DNA of 64,000 bases, taken from an uncultured Acetatifactor sp. Lineage in GTDB: Bacteria; Bacillota; Clostridia; Lachnospirales; Lachnospiraceae. Location: positions 28,902-92,901 of the forward strand of contig CANQPH010000005.1 of NCBI GenBank assembly GCA_947625675.1, given 5' to 3'. The position numbers and the translations under genes were made by a program. Below, one piece after another: positions 39,050 through 48,169 of the stretch. Every line of letters begins with the position of its first letter. Positions within the stretch are counted from its first letter, which is position 1. Below the pieces are notes generated by a model. It saw only the letters and a list, made by a program, of their open reading frames with translations, did no database searches and was not told the DNA's origin.

Positions 39050-39489
39050 CAGCTGGCCCTCCTTTCGGGAACGTGATGATCCACGTGGAGATGATAAATC
39101 ACTTCTTGGGAAGAAAGCTTTTCCAGGCTGATTTCGGCGCCGATCAAACCGGAGCCCTGGGTATCCGGCTGGCTGGTCAGGGTCGCCGCATAGCTTGCGT
39201 CTTCCTTAAGGCAGGGTTCCCACTCCTGATTCCAGTAGAGGGTCAGGGTTTCCGCTTCCAGGATCCCCTCCGGGAAGAGCTCCCCCAGTGCTGCCAGATC
39301 CCCTTCCGTCCCCAGAAACCCTTCCGCCAGGTTTTGGGCCTCGTTGACGGCGTGGTTCTCGTTGATGGTCTGCTGGCTGATCAGGTAGGACTTGACGAAG
39401 AGACGGATCGCCACGGAGCTGGCCAGGGAAAAAAACAACAGGGCGATGATCAGTTCCATCAGAAAAAGACTGGATTTTGAATGCTTCAT
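39049..39489 (-). CDS. Type IV prepilin/pseudopilin-like protein
   Basis: MKHSKSSLFLMELIIALLFFSLASSVAIRLFVKSYLISQQTINENHAVNEAQNLAEGFL; possible processing site SS|LFLME with Glu at +5. Confidence 0.6.
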   Translation of the reverse strand: MKHSKSSLFLMELIIALLFFSLASSVAIRLFVKSYLISQQTINENHAVNEAQNLAEGFLGTEGDLAALGELFPEGILEAETLTLYWNQEWEPCLKEDASYAATLTSQPDTQGSGLIGAEISLEKLSSQEVIYHLHVDHHVPERRAS

Positions 39490-39539
39490 AACGGTGCATA
39501 TCCTTTCCGGCAGTGAGTCTGTCGCTGGTCTGAATGAAT

Positions 39540-40031
39540 TTATCGCTGGGCGCTGTGAATATGCAGCAGGAGGGATTTTTCCGCTCCTTCCGCAGTGACC
39601 AGCTTCAGAGAAAGCAGCTGTTCCGAAACCTGCTCCATTTCCAGGGAGGTCAGTTCCATGACGGGCTGCCCGGCCCCCAGGGTATCCCCCACCAGGTCGG
39701 CGTCCTTGCGCATGAACAGTTCTTTCAGGTATCCCTCATGATAATACAGATAGGTGCAGTATTCCGTGTCGCCGATCCATTGGCTCAGGGCCAGGGCGTC
39801 CGTGCCCTCCAATGACTCCAGGGCCACACCCTCCGCCAGGTCGTTCTGCCTGAGCTTTTCGGAGATATAGGCGGTGGCGGTGCGGGAGTCGAAGTTGTCG
39901 CTCATGTCATTTACCGTGTTTTCGTATACGTTGGCCCCGATGATCACCAGCATCAGGGCGGAAAAAGCGAAGATGCCGAACAGCGCCAGCACGAACAAGA
40001 CATCCACGATATGGCGTTCCTGCGTTTTCAT
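39540..40031 (-). CDS. DUF4860-like pseudopilin-operon protein
   Basis: MKTQERHIVDVLFVLALFGIFAFSALMLVIIGANVYENTVNDMSDNFDSRTATAYISEKLRQND; single N-terminal TM. Confidence 0.55.
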   Translation of the reverse strand: MKTQERHIVDVLFVLALFGIFAFSALMLVIIGANVYENTVNDMSDNFDSRTATAYISEKLRQNDLAEGVALESLEGTDALALSQWIGDTEYCTYLYYHEGYLKELFMRKDADLVGDTLGAGQPVMELTSLEMEQVSEQLLSLKLVTAEGAEKSLLLHIHSAQR

Positions 40032-40045
40032 ATGGGCGCTCCTTT

Positions 40046-40411
40046 CTAAGGCCGGTTCCCGTTCATGATCGGGCTGTCGCCGGGAGTCCTGCGAAGCACC
40101 CTGACGTCAGGCAGGATATTGGAACCGAAGACCTGATAATCGATGAAAAAAACATCCTTGTCATAAAGAAGTCCGTAATGTTCCTCCAGGTATTCCAGGC
40201 TGGGAGGATAAGCGCCCTCCACGGCGTAGCATTGGGAAATGCTGCGGGACAAGGCGGTTTCCAGGCTTTCCTGCTGCTTTTCCAGGGTGGTCTGGCTGAC
40301 CGTGCCCACGCCCCGAAGGAACAAGAGGAAAAGAAGGAGGAAGGCGGCTATGGGCAGGAAGGACATAAACTTCCGCCCGATATGGGGTTTTTGATGGTCA
40401 AAACGATTCAT
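40046..40411 (-). CDS. Pseudopilin-like protein
   Basis: N-terminal TM (FLPIAAFLLLFLLFLRGV) then SISQCYAVEGAYPPSLEYLEEHYGLLYDKDVFFIDYQVFGSNILPDVRVL; pseudopilin-like YP.sleyL pattern. Confidence 0.55.
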   Translation of the reverse strand: MNRFDHQKPHIGRKFMSFLPIAAFLLLFLLFLRGVGTVSQTTLEKQQESLETALSRSISQCYAVEGAYPPSLEYLEEHYGLLYDKDVFFIDYQVFGSNILPDVRVLRRTPGDSPIMNGNRP

Positions 40412-40430
40412 AAGGGTCCTCCTGCCGTGC

Positions 40431-41489
40431 TCAGCCGATGCTGGCCATGATACCCATGAGGGGAAGAATGACGGATAACAGGATCATTCCCACGATCAGG
40501 GACAGGATGATGACCAGGGTGGGCTCCAGGATGGAGAGGATGGACTGAATCTTGCGGTCGGTCTCCCTCTCGTAGTTGTCCGCGATCTTGTGCATCACCG
40601 CATCGATGTTGCCGCTGCGGAATCCCACCGCCACCATTCTGGAATACAGATTGGAAAAAATGTCAGCCCCGGTCAGGGCGTCCGCCAGGTTCTCCCCTTC
40701 CTGAATGGCCTTGCGGCAGGCTGCAATCTTAGTCTGCATCTGTTCGTTGTCCACCAGGAGACTGACCATGTCCAGGCTGGCGAAGGTGTCCATGCCGCTG
40801 CTCAGAGCCATGGCCATGCCGCTGGCGAAGCGCTGACAGGCGATCTTTTCCTGAAAGCCCCTGGTCAGGGGGAAGGAGGCCAGGAAACGGCTGGCTTTCC
40901 GGCGCCCGAACCTGGTCCTGGTGGCGGCAACGTACAGGGCCCCCAGAAGCACCAGCAGGATAAGGAACACCATGGAATATCGGTTGATGGAATTCCCCAG
41001 GGCGAGGAGGGTTCCGGCGAAACCGGTCATCTCGCTGCCCAGCTCCACGAACACCTGGTTGAAAATCGGCAGCACCCGGCTGACGAGGACGAAGATCACC
41101 ACCAGCATCATGGCGATCATGATGAGAGGATAGGTGACGGCGCTTTTGACGTTGTCGGAGATCGCCTGTTCCTTTTCATAATAAGCGGCCAGAGACAGCA
41201 TGCAGTCGTCCAAGTTGCCGGATTCCTCCCCCAGGGCGATCATGTTCAGCACGTAATCGGGGAAAAGTCCCGTGGCGGCCAGGGCGTCATGGAAGGATTC
41301 TCCCTGGCGGCAGACCTCCAGGATTTTGCTCAGGATTTCTTTGCCGGCGTCGGTGCCCTTTGCGTTTTCCGTGTCCTTCAGCAGGATGCTCATGCTTTCC
41401 TCCGGAGCGATGCCGGCCTGGAACAGCATGGCGGTCTGCCCGCAAAAAGAAGCGATCTCGGCGTTGGTCAGTAACTTTTCTTTTTTCAT
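40431..41489 (-). CDS. PilC/GspF-type type II secretion F family protein
   Basis: MKKEKLLTNAEIASFCGQTAMLFQAGIAPEESMSILL...GESFHDALAATGLFPDYVLNMIALGEESGNLDDCMLSLAAYYEKEQAISDNVKSAVTYPLIMI; duplicated T2SSF domains. Confidence 0.88.
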   Translation of the reverse strand: MKKEKLLTNAEIASFCGQTAMLFQAGIAPEESMSILLKDTENAKGTDAGKEILSKILEVCRQGESFHDALAATGLFPDYVLNMIALGEESGNLDDCMLSLAAYYEKEQAISDNVKSAVTYPLIMIAMMLVVIFVLVSRVLPIFNQVFVELGSEMTGFAGTLLALGNSINRYSMVFLILLVLLGALYVAATRTRFGRRKASRFLASFPLTRGFQEKIACQRFASGMAMALSSGMDTFASLDMVSLLVDNEQMQTKIAACRKAIQEGENLADALTGADIFSNLYSRMVAVGFRSGNIDAVMHKIADNYERETDRKIQSILSILEPTLVIILSLIVGMILLSVILPLMGIMASIG

Positions 41490-41499
41490 GGCGCTCTCC

Positions 41500-42546
41500 T
41501 TAATATTCATAGCTTATCACATAGTTGGAACCGTCCCCGATATACTCCCGCAGGGCCTTTTCGGAGGTGTTGGCGGCAAAGGTGGGATCCATCAGTTTCC
41601 AGCCCTTTCCGTCAAACTCCACGATCCCGTTCACCCAGCCGATGTCCGTGATGTAAGTGCTGATCCAGGCGTGGTAGGCGGTTCCGGCATAACCCACCTC
41701 CAATTTGGTGGGGATGCGCTGGCTCCGCAGCATGCTGGTCATGACGGCCGCATAATCCAGACAGATGCCCGTGCCGGACGCCAGGGTGGCGTCCACGTCG
41801 CTCAAATACCCGGTAGGGGGATTTTCGGCCTTGGCATAATCATAGGTGATGTTGTCGATCAGATAATTGTAGACGCTGGCCACCACGTCCAGGTCGTTGT
41901 TGGCGGCTTCCGATAACTCCGCCCCCATTTCCACCGTGTCGCAGTCGGCGGAATAATTCACGTATTGGCTGGGCACCAGGAAGGGCTGGAATTCATCCTT
42001 CAGATTTACGGAGACATCCACCTTCATGGAAGTGCTGTAGGTGGTGCCGGTGACATTTTCATATACTCCGATGGAATAGGAGCCGCTTCCCGCCGTGAAG
42101 GGGAAGGGCGTATATTCGTTGCTGGTCAGGTCGTACCGGTACTGCACCTGGTCGGGCCCCGTGATGATCAGTTTGACTTTTGGGTTGCTTCCGAAATACC
42201 GGGCCATACAGTATCCCGCAGAACTGTGAGAAACATCAATGGCCGCCACGTCGTTGGAATAGTCTTCCGTGCCGGGAGCATCCTGTTCGGGGACCAGGGG
42301 AGTGTTGTCCCGGCTTCCCTTTTCGGAGACAATCGCCTGACTGGAAGAATCGGCGGGAACCGGGGATTCTTCCACAGTAGTGGAAGAAAGACTCTCATCG
42401 TCCTCCTGGCGGGAGCCGTTTTGAATCGGTGTGTTCTCCGGGGCGCCGGAGGAAGCGCAGGCGGTCAGACCCAGGGCGGTCATGACTGCGGCGAAGGCCA
42501 GGCACCCTTGATATATTTTTCGGCTGCGCAATTCATGCACCTCCAT
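41500..42546 (-). CDS. Lipoprotein with transglutaminase-like domain
   Basis: Lipobox-like TALGLTACASS; TGc residues GICLDYAAVMTSMLRSQRIPTKLEVGYAGTAYHAWISTYI...GKGWKLMDPTF (Cys/His/Asp). Confidence 0.75.
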   Translation of the reverse strand: MEVHELRSRKIYQGCLAFAAVMTALGLTACASSGAPENTPIQNGSRQEDDESLSSTTVEESPVPADSSSQAIVSEKGSRDNTPLVPEQDAPGTEDYSNDVAAIDVSHSSAGYCMARYFGSNPKVKLIITGPDQVQYRYDLTSNEYTPFPFTAGSGSYSIGVYENVTGTTYSTSMKVDVSVNLKDEFQPFLVPSQYVNYSADCDTVEMGAELSEAANNDLDVVASVYNYLIDNITYDYAKAENPPTGYLSDVDATLASGTGICLDYAAVMTSMLRSQRIPTKLEVGYAGTAYHAWISTYITDIGWVNGIVEFDGKGWKLMDPTFAANTSEKALREYIGDGSNYVISYEY

Positions 42547-42632
42547 GTAAGACTAATTTTTTGCAGATTTGATGCTTTGTTACATTATAAAATAATTTAT
42601 GGAAAAAGGGAATCTTTTTTTCAAAAAAGTGC

Positions 42633-42689
42633 TTGACAAAATGGTTTAAAAATATTAAACTTGATTTAAAGAATTTAAACCAACGTTGG
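42633..42689 (+). promoter_or_regulatory. Promoter with nested AT-rich dyads (candidate operator) of the M56 gene
   Basis: TTGACA (42633-42638), 17 nt, TAAACT (42656-42661). Arms GGTTTAAA (42643-42650)/TTTAAACC (42674-42681), and adjacent palindrome CCAACGTTGG (42680-42689). Confidence 0.5.
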
Positions 42690-42713
42690 AAAGTCTTTTC
42701 AGGAGGGTTTGAC

Positions 42714-45686
42714 ATGTTGAGGGAAGTTTTTACAAAAATAATTGAATTGAGCCTGGTGGGGTGCTACAGCGTTCTCGTCGTCCTGGCGGTCAGGGCGCTG
42801 TTGTCCAGGTTCGAGAGAAGGTTTTCCTATTATTTATGGTTCATCGTGTTCTTGAATCTGTGTATTCCCTGGTCCATTCAGGGTGTTTTCAGCCTGATCC
42901 CCCGTCAGGTGGCGGAGTTTTCTTTGGCGGATCTGCCGGGAGAAGAAATCGGCGAGACTGCGGGGGTAAACGGCGGAATCGCAGGAACGAGGGATGCGGC
43001 GGGTGCAGAAGGCCTGCTGACAGGGGGGAGACAGGGGGGTCCCGCAGACGGAGGAAATGTGGGAATCCTGCCAACCGCCGGAGGGACGGGGGAGAGTCCT
43101 TTCTGGGAGTTGGAAGGGGATCAGTTGGCAGCGAAGTACCAGGAAACCCTGAGACGGGAACAGGGCGGGAAGACCTGGACCCTTTTGGACGGGGCGGCGG
43201 CGCTGTGGCTGCTGGGGGCGGGCCTGGTCCTGGGGGGAAATCTGTTCCAGTATTTCAGACTGCGGCAGCGCATCCGAAGGGGCAAGGTGCTGGCCTGGGA
43301 TCCGGAAAAGAGGATCCGAACCGTGGATTCCATACAGTCGGCCTTTCTGTACGGACTGATCCGGCCCTGCATCTATCTGCCTGCGGGACTGGCGGAGGAG
43401 GAGAAATTTTATATCATAGCCCATGAGCAATATCACCGGAAGAGGAAGGACTATCTGGTGAAGCCGGCCGCCCTGTGCATCGCTGCCCTTCATTGGTTCA
43501 ATCCCCTGGTCTGGCTGGCACTGGTCCTCTTTTTCCAGGACATGGAGGTTTCCTGCGATGAGAAGGTGCTGGACCACACCACGGGACAGGTGAGAAAACA
43601 GTATGCGGCCAGCCTTTTGAAATTTGCGGCCCAGCAGAACGGCTTCATGGTCACCTCCTTGAATTTCGGCAAGCCCGCCCTGGAGAGCCGCATCAAAAAC
43701 GTGCTGAAGGAAAAGCGCAGGAGCGTGTTCATCACGGCGATTTCGGGAGCGGTCATCCTGGCGTTGGCCGTGGGGCTCCTGCTGCGGCCTCAGGCGGGTT
43801 CTGTGGGAAAGCCTGGTGAAGGGGACGTGCAGGGTGCGGCAGGCTCGGAGGAAGGAGATCCGCAGGGTGCGGCCGGATTAGGTTCGCAAGGAGGCAGTCC
43901 GCAGGATTTGCGGGGTACAGCAGGGTCGGATTCGGATGACGGCAGTTCGCAGGATTTGCAGGGCGCAGTCGGATCGGGTTCGGAAGGAACCTCCGGGAAG
44001 GAAACGGAAGGAATTGAGGGAGAGAACGCCTTGGCGGGGGTACCTTACGGAGAAGATCCGGAAGGGGAAGCGGGAGGCCGGACCCAGGAGGAACTGGAAT
44101 TCTGGGAGATGGCGGTGATCGGCTCCCCCTGCGACCCGGCGGAGGCCGGTTGGGATCTGGCTTCTGTGACGGATGTGAGGGAAGGCTTCAGCCAGCTTCC
44201 TTTTGAACCGTCCCCGGAGCAGGAAGGACTCACCTATCTTTTAAAGGAAACGGAGAGTTACCGCCTTTACGGCAAAGGGGATTATGAGAGCATGCTCCTG
44301 GAAAAGGAGGGGCACTATTCGCTGATCTCCTGCGGCTATATGTCCAATTATGCGATTCCGCCCGCAGTCTGGGAGTCGGACTACGACAATGACGGTGCGC
44401 AGGAGCTGTCCATCATTCTGAATCTCCTGCACGGAACGGGGGTTTATGTCGATACCTTTTTGATGGCGGATACGGATGAAAACGGGGAGCTTTTCGTATA
44501 TCAGTATCTGGATACGGATTATCTGGAGGCGCTGAGGGCGCATCTGAGCTTTGAACAGGCCGAAGGCGGGACACAGGCCCTTGTGGACGGCGTGCAGGCG
44601 GGAGTGCCGCTGGCGTCGGAGGAGACGGGGGAAGGCTTCGATTCCGTGGATGTGGGGGACGTCATCCATTTTTCGGCGACGGACAGAAGGATCGGGCTGA
44701 ACGCACCTGTCGCCTTCTATAAGGAGGACTGGGCGATCGCACAGTACAACGGCAGCAGCGTTTATGCCGATGTGATCTACCGGGATGGCGGGAAATTTTC
44801 GTTGGAAGCCCTTTGGGCGTTCAATGACGATCTGACGCTCTGGGCGGAAAATGCGGCGGCGGCCTATTATAGGGAAGGCTATCAGGCGGAAAACGGTGCT
44901 TTCCTGGCATACGAGGGAGAAAAGGATCCGGACGCAATCGTGCTGGAGACCAGATTCTGGTCCGTCACCCCGAAGCGTGTGCTGGCCGTCTGTCAGGTGC
45001 GTGCGGGAGGCCGGGACGATCACTGGCTGAATGTGTGTCTGGAAAACCAGGAGAACTTATGCGTTGCGGATATCGGGACCTGGCAGGTGACGGCCCTGTG
45101 GGAGACGCCCGGGGAGGAGTATCCCCTTTCGGCCCGGGCGGATGCTTTTTTGCAGGATCTGTGCATGACGCTGCCGGACTTCGCATACGGGACATCTCTG
45201 GATGAGAGCTTCTGGCATGATTTTCTGTTCGCCTCTTATACCGATGCCTGGACGGCGGCCGGGAGGGAAGTCATCCAGATGTACCGGGAGGATCTGGGCT
45301 TTGCGGAGGACCAGGTCAAGGTGAGCGGGAAGGAAGCCGGGGAGCGGGTCCGCCTGGCCCTGGGGGCGGAGCTGCCCGACACCTATCAGCCGTCTCCGGA
45401 AGAGATGCCGGAGCGAAGCACGGGCTTTTATTATCAGGATGGTTTTTATTATATCGGGACGTCGGACAACCCCGAGGAGGAGTATACGCTGGCGGAAAGC
45501 AGGATCTTCCGGGAAGCTTCCCCCTTTAGTACCCAGGCGGATCAGGGGGCCTATTATCAGGAGATCTGGGTGAAATATCTGGTGACTTCGGCGGGCGAGA
45601 ACCTGGGATACATGAACTTCCTCCTGATACCGGCGGAGAACGAGAACGGATTCGTGGTGAAGGAAAAGTATTTTGCGGCCTTATAA
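42714..45686 (+). CDS. M56 family (BlaR1-like) membrane metallopeptidase with long C-terminal extension
   Basis: N-terminal TMs; FYIIAHEQYHRKRKDYLVKPAALCIAALHWFNPLVWLALVLFFQDMEVSCDEKVL (HEXXH plus M56 context). ATG at 42714 after AGGAGGG. Confidence 0.8.
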   Translation: MLREVFTKIIELSLVGCYSVLVVLAVRALLSRFERRFSYYLWFIVFLNLCIPWSIQGVFSLIPRQVAEFSLADLPGEEIGETAGVNGGIAGTRDAAGAEGLLTGGRQGGPADGGNVGILPTAGGTGESPFWELEGDQLAAKYQETLRREQGGKTWTLLDGAAALWLLGAGLVLGGNLFQYFRLRQRIRRGKVLAWDPEKRIRTVDSIQSAFLYGLIRPCIYLPAGLAEEEKFYIIAHEQYHRKRKDYLVKPAALCIAALHWFNPLVWLALVLFFQDMEVSCDEKVLDHTTGQVRKQYAASLLKFAAQQNGFMVTSLNFGKPALESRIKNVLKEKRRSVFITAISGAVILALAVGLLLRPQAGSVGKPGEGDVQGAAGSEEGDPQGAAGLGSQGGSPQDLRGTAGSDSDDGSSQDLQGAVGSGSEGTSGKETEGIEGENALAGVPYGEDPEGEAGGRTQEELEFWEMAVIGSPCDPAEAGWDLASVTDVREGFSQLPFEPSPEQEGLTYLLKETESYRLYGKGDYESMLLEKEGHYSLISCGYMSNYAIPPAVWESDYDNDGAQELSIILNLLHGTGVYVDTFLMADTDENGELFVYQYLDTDYLEALRAHLSFEQAEGGTQALVDGVQAGVPLASEETGEGFDSVDVGDVIHFSATDRRIGLNAPVAFYKEDWAIAQYNGSSVYADVIYRDGGKFSLEALWAFNDDLTLWAENAAAAYYREGYQAENGAFLAYEGEKDPDAIVLETRFWSVTPKRVLAVCQVRAGGRDDHWLNVCLENQENLCVADIGTWQVTALWETPGEEYPLSARADAFLQDLCMTLPDFAYGTSLDESFWHDFLFASYTDAWTAAGREVIQMYREDLGFAEDQVKVSGKEAGERVRLALGAELPDTYQPSPEEMPERSTGFYYQDGFYYIGTSDNPEEEYTLAESRIFREASPFSTQADQGAYYQEIWVKYLVTSAGENLGYMNFLLIPAENENGFVVKEKYFAAL

Positions 45687-45735
45687 TCTGGCTGAACTGT
45701 CGCGGAAATTTTACTTTACTTTTTAAATGGGATGG

Positions 45736-45780
45736 GGTATCATTATTTTGCGGCGGCAGAATGGTGATACCTTATTTTAT
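45736..45780 (+). terminator. Terminator-like hairpin after the M56 gene
   Basis: GGTATCATT...AATGGTGATACC followed by TTATTTTAT. Confidence 0.5.
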
Positions 45781-45826
45781 ATGGAAATAATTTTATATAC
45801 GGAAATGATCGGGAGGTTGTGCGAGC

Positions 45827-46672
45827 ATGAGAGTGTTTGTGACGGGCGTCAGGGGGCAGCTGGGTTATGACGTGGTGAATGAGTTGGAGAAAAGAGGGCT
45901 GGAGGCCATCGGCGTGGACATCCAGGAGATGGACATCACGGACGGGGCCAGCGTGAACAGGGTGATCCGGGAAGCGGCTCCGGATGTGGTGATTCACTGT
46001 GCGGCCTACACCGCCGTGGATGCGGCGGAGGACAACGAGGAGCTGTGCCGGAAGGTGAATGCGGAAGGCACCGCCAATATTGCGGCGGTCTGCCGGGATC
46101 TGGACATCCCCATGATGTATATCAGTACGGATTACGTGTTCAACGGGCAGGGGGAGAGGCCCTGGGAGCCGGACGACGAGAGAGAGCCCCTGAACGTTTA
46201 CGGACGGACCAAGTACGAGGGGGAAGTGGCGGTGACGGAGGCTCTGCGGAAGTTCTTCATCGTGCGCATCGCCTGGGTTTTCGGCGTAAACGGCAAGAAC
46301 TTTATCAAGACCATGCTGAACCTGGCCAAGACCCATGACACCATCACCGTGGTCAACGATCAGTTCGGTTCCCCTACCTATACCTATGATCTGGCCAGAC
46401 TGCTGGTGGACATGATCCAGACGGACAAGTATGGATTTTATCATGCCACCAACGAGGGAATCTGCACCTGGTATGAGTTCGCCTGCGAAATCTTCCGTCA
46501 GGCGGGGGTGAAGGTGAACGTGGTGCCGGTTTCGGCGGCCCAGTATGCGGCCAAGGCGGCCCGTCCCACTAACAGCCGCATGAGCAAGGAGAAGCTGACG
46601 GAGAACGGGTTCGAGCGGCTTCCGGCCTGGCAGGACGCCCTGAAGCGGTATCTGGAGGCCCTCGGGGTCTGA
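45827..46672 (+). CDS. rfbD: dTDP-4-dehydrorhamnose reductase
   Basis: MRVFVTGVRGQLGYDVVNELEKRG...DVVIHCAAYTAVDAAEDNEELCRKVNAEGTANIA...YISTDYVFNGQGERPWEPDDEREPLNVYGRTKYEGE. Confidence 0.93.
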   Translation: MRVFVTGVRGQLGYDVVNELEKRGLEAIGVDIQEMDITDGASVNRVIREAAPDVVIHCAAYTAVDAAEDNEELCRKVNAEGTANIAAVCRDLDIPMMYISTDYVFNGQGERPWEPDDEREPLNVYGRTKYEGEVAVTEALRKFFIVRIAWVFGVNGKNFIKTMLNLAKTHDTITVVNDQFGSPTYTYDLARLLVDMIQTDKYGFYHATNEGICTWYEFACEIFRQAGVKVNVVPVSAAQYAAKAARPTNSRMSKEKLTENGFERLPAWQDALKRYLEALGV

Positions 46673-46676
46673 TTGT

Positions 46677-46872
46677 GGTTACCATTCACGGTCATTTGCC
46701 CTGCATGCGCAAAACCAGCCGGCTTACGCCGTCTGTCGTGGCTTGCGCCACTTTTCGTTTTGCTTATTTGGGCGAAGTGACCAATTACGGCCACCTAAAA
46801 AAGCAGGCAAGGCATTTGCAAGCGAGCTTGCCCTGCCTTGCCTTTCTTTTTAGGTGACCGTGAATGGTAACC
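46677..46872. repeat. 196-bp palindromic/MITE-like element with perfect 18-bp terminal inverted repeats
   Basis: GGTTACCATTCACGGTCA (46677-46694) and TGACCGTGAATGGTAACC (46855-46872). Inner hairpin CACCTAAAAAAGcAGGCAAGGCA...TGCCTTGCCTttCTTTTTAGGTG. Confidence 0.85.
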
Positions 46873-46900
46873 GATTGTGAGAAATATTTCAAAAAAATAG

Positions 46901-46929
46901 TTGACAATGCATCCGCAAACAAGTATACT
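46901..46929 (+). promoter_or_regulatory. Predicted rpsL promoter
   Basis: TTGACA (46901-46906), 17-nt spacer, TATACT (46924-46929). Confidence 0.8.
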
Positions 46930-47065
46930 AAATAAGCGTTTCGGTTTTCGTGCGTTTTATTTTGATGCACGGCAGCCGCTTCGCAGGCTTGTTTGCGGAT
47001 TTTACATGGTCCGGAATAAGCAGCCAGCATAATATCATATTATAAACAGAAAGAGGTGAAACAGA

Positions 47066-47488
47066 ATGCCAACATTTAACCAGTTAGTGAGAAAGGGCAG
47101 AAAGGTCACGGCGAAGAAGTCCACGGCTCCCGCTCTGCAGAGGGGCTACAACTCCCTGCACAAGAAGGCCACGGACGTGTCTTCTCCTCAGAAGAGAGGT
47201 GTGTGTACTTCCGTTAAGACCGATACCCCCAAGAAGCCCAACTCCGCTTTGAGAAAGATCGCCAGGGTGCGTCTTTCCAACGGGATTGAGGTGACGAGCT
47301 ATATTCCTGGTGAAGGCCACAATCTGCAGGAGCACAGCGTTGTCCTGATCAGGGGCGGAAGAGTAAAGGATCTTCCCGGTGTAAGATATCACATCATTCG
47401 TGGTACTCTTGACACTGCCGGTGTCGCTAACAGAAAGCAGGCTCGTTCCAAGTACGGCGCCAAGAGACCCAAGGCTGCCAAGAAGTAA
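47066..47488 (+). CDS. rpsL: 30S ribosomal protein S12
   Basis: [30 protein letters not shown]...[38 protein letters not shown]. Confidence 0.98.
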   Translation: MPTFNQLVRKGRKVTAKKSTAPALQRGYNSLHKKATDVSSPQKRGVCTSVKTDTPKKPNSALRKIARVRLSNGIEVTSYIPGEGHNLQEHSVVLIRGGRVKDLPGVRYHIIRGTLDTAGVANRKQARSKYGAKRPKAAKK

Positions 47489-47618
47489 TCGGGCAGAACC
47501 AGTACCACTGAACGAACTAAGATAAGTGTTGGAATTCTGTGAACAGAATCGCAGCACGGACACTTGGGGAAACACATGTGAGTACCGATGAATTATTCAT
47601 GGCGGCAGAGTCGCATGA

Positions 47619-48143
<525 letters not shown>

Positions 48144-48169
48144 TGCATGTGATTTAGGAGGAGAAAATC

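Noticed and set aside
46675-46857. 60-aa ORF inside the 196-bp palindrome
   Set aside because: Reads through the TIRs with no RBS; composition follows the inverted repeat rather than a protein family.
47200-47400. Possible streptomycin-resistance change in RpsL
   Set aside because: [11 protein letters not shown] and GGRVKDLPG lysines are intact.
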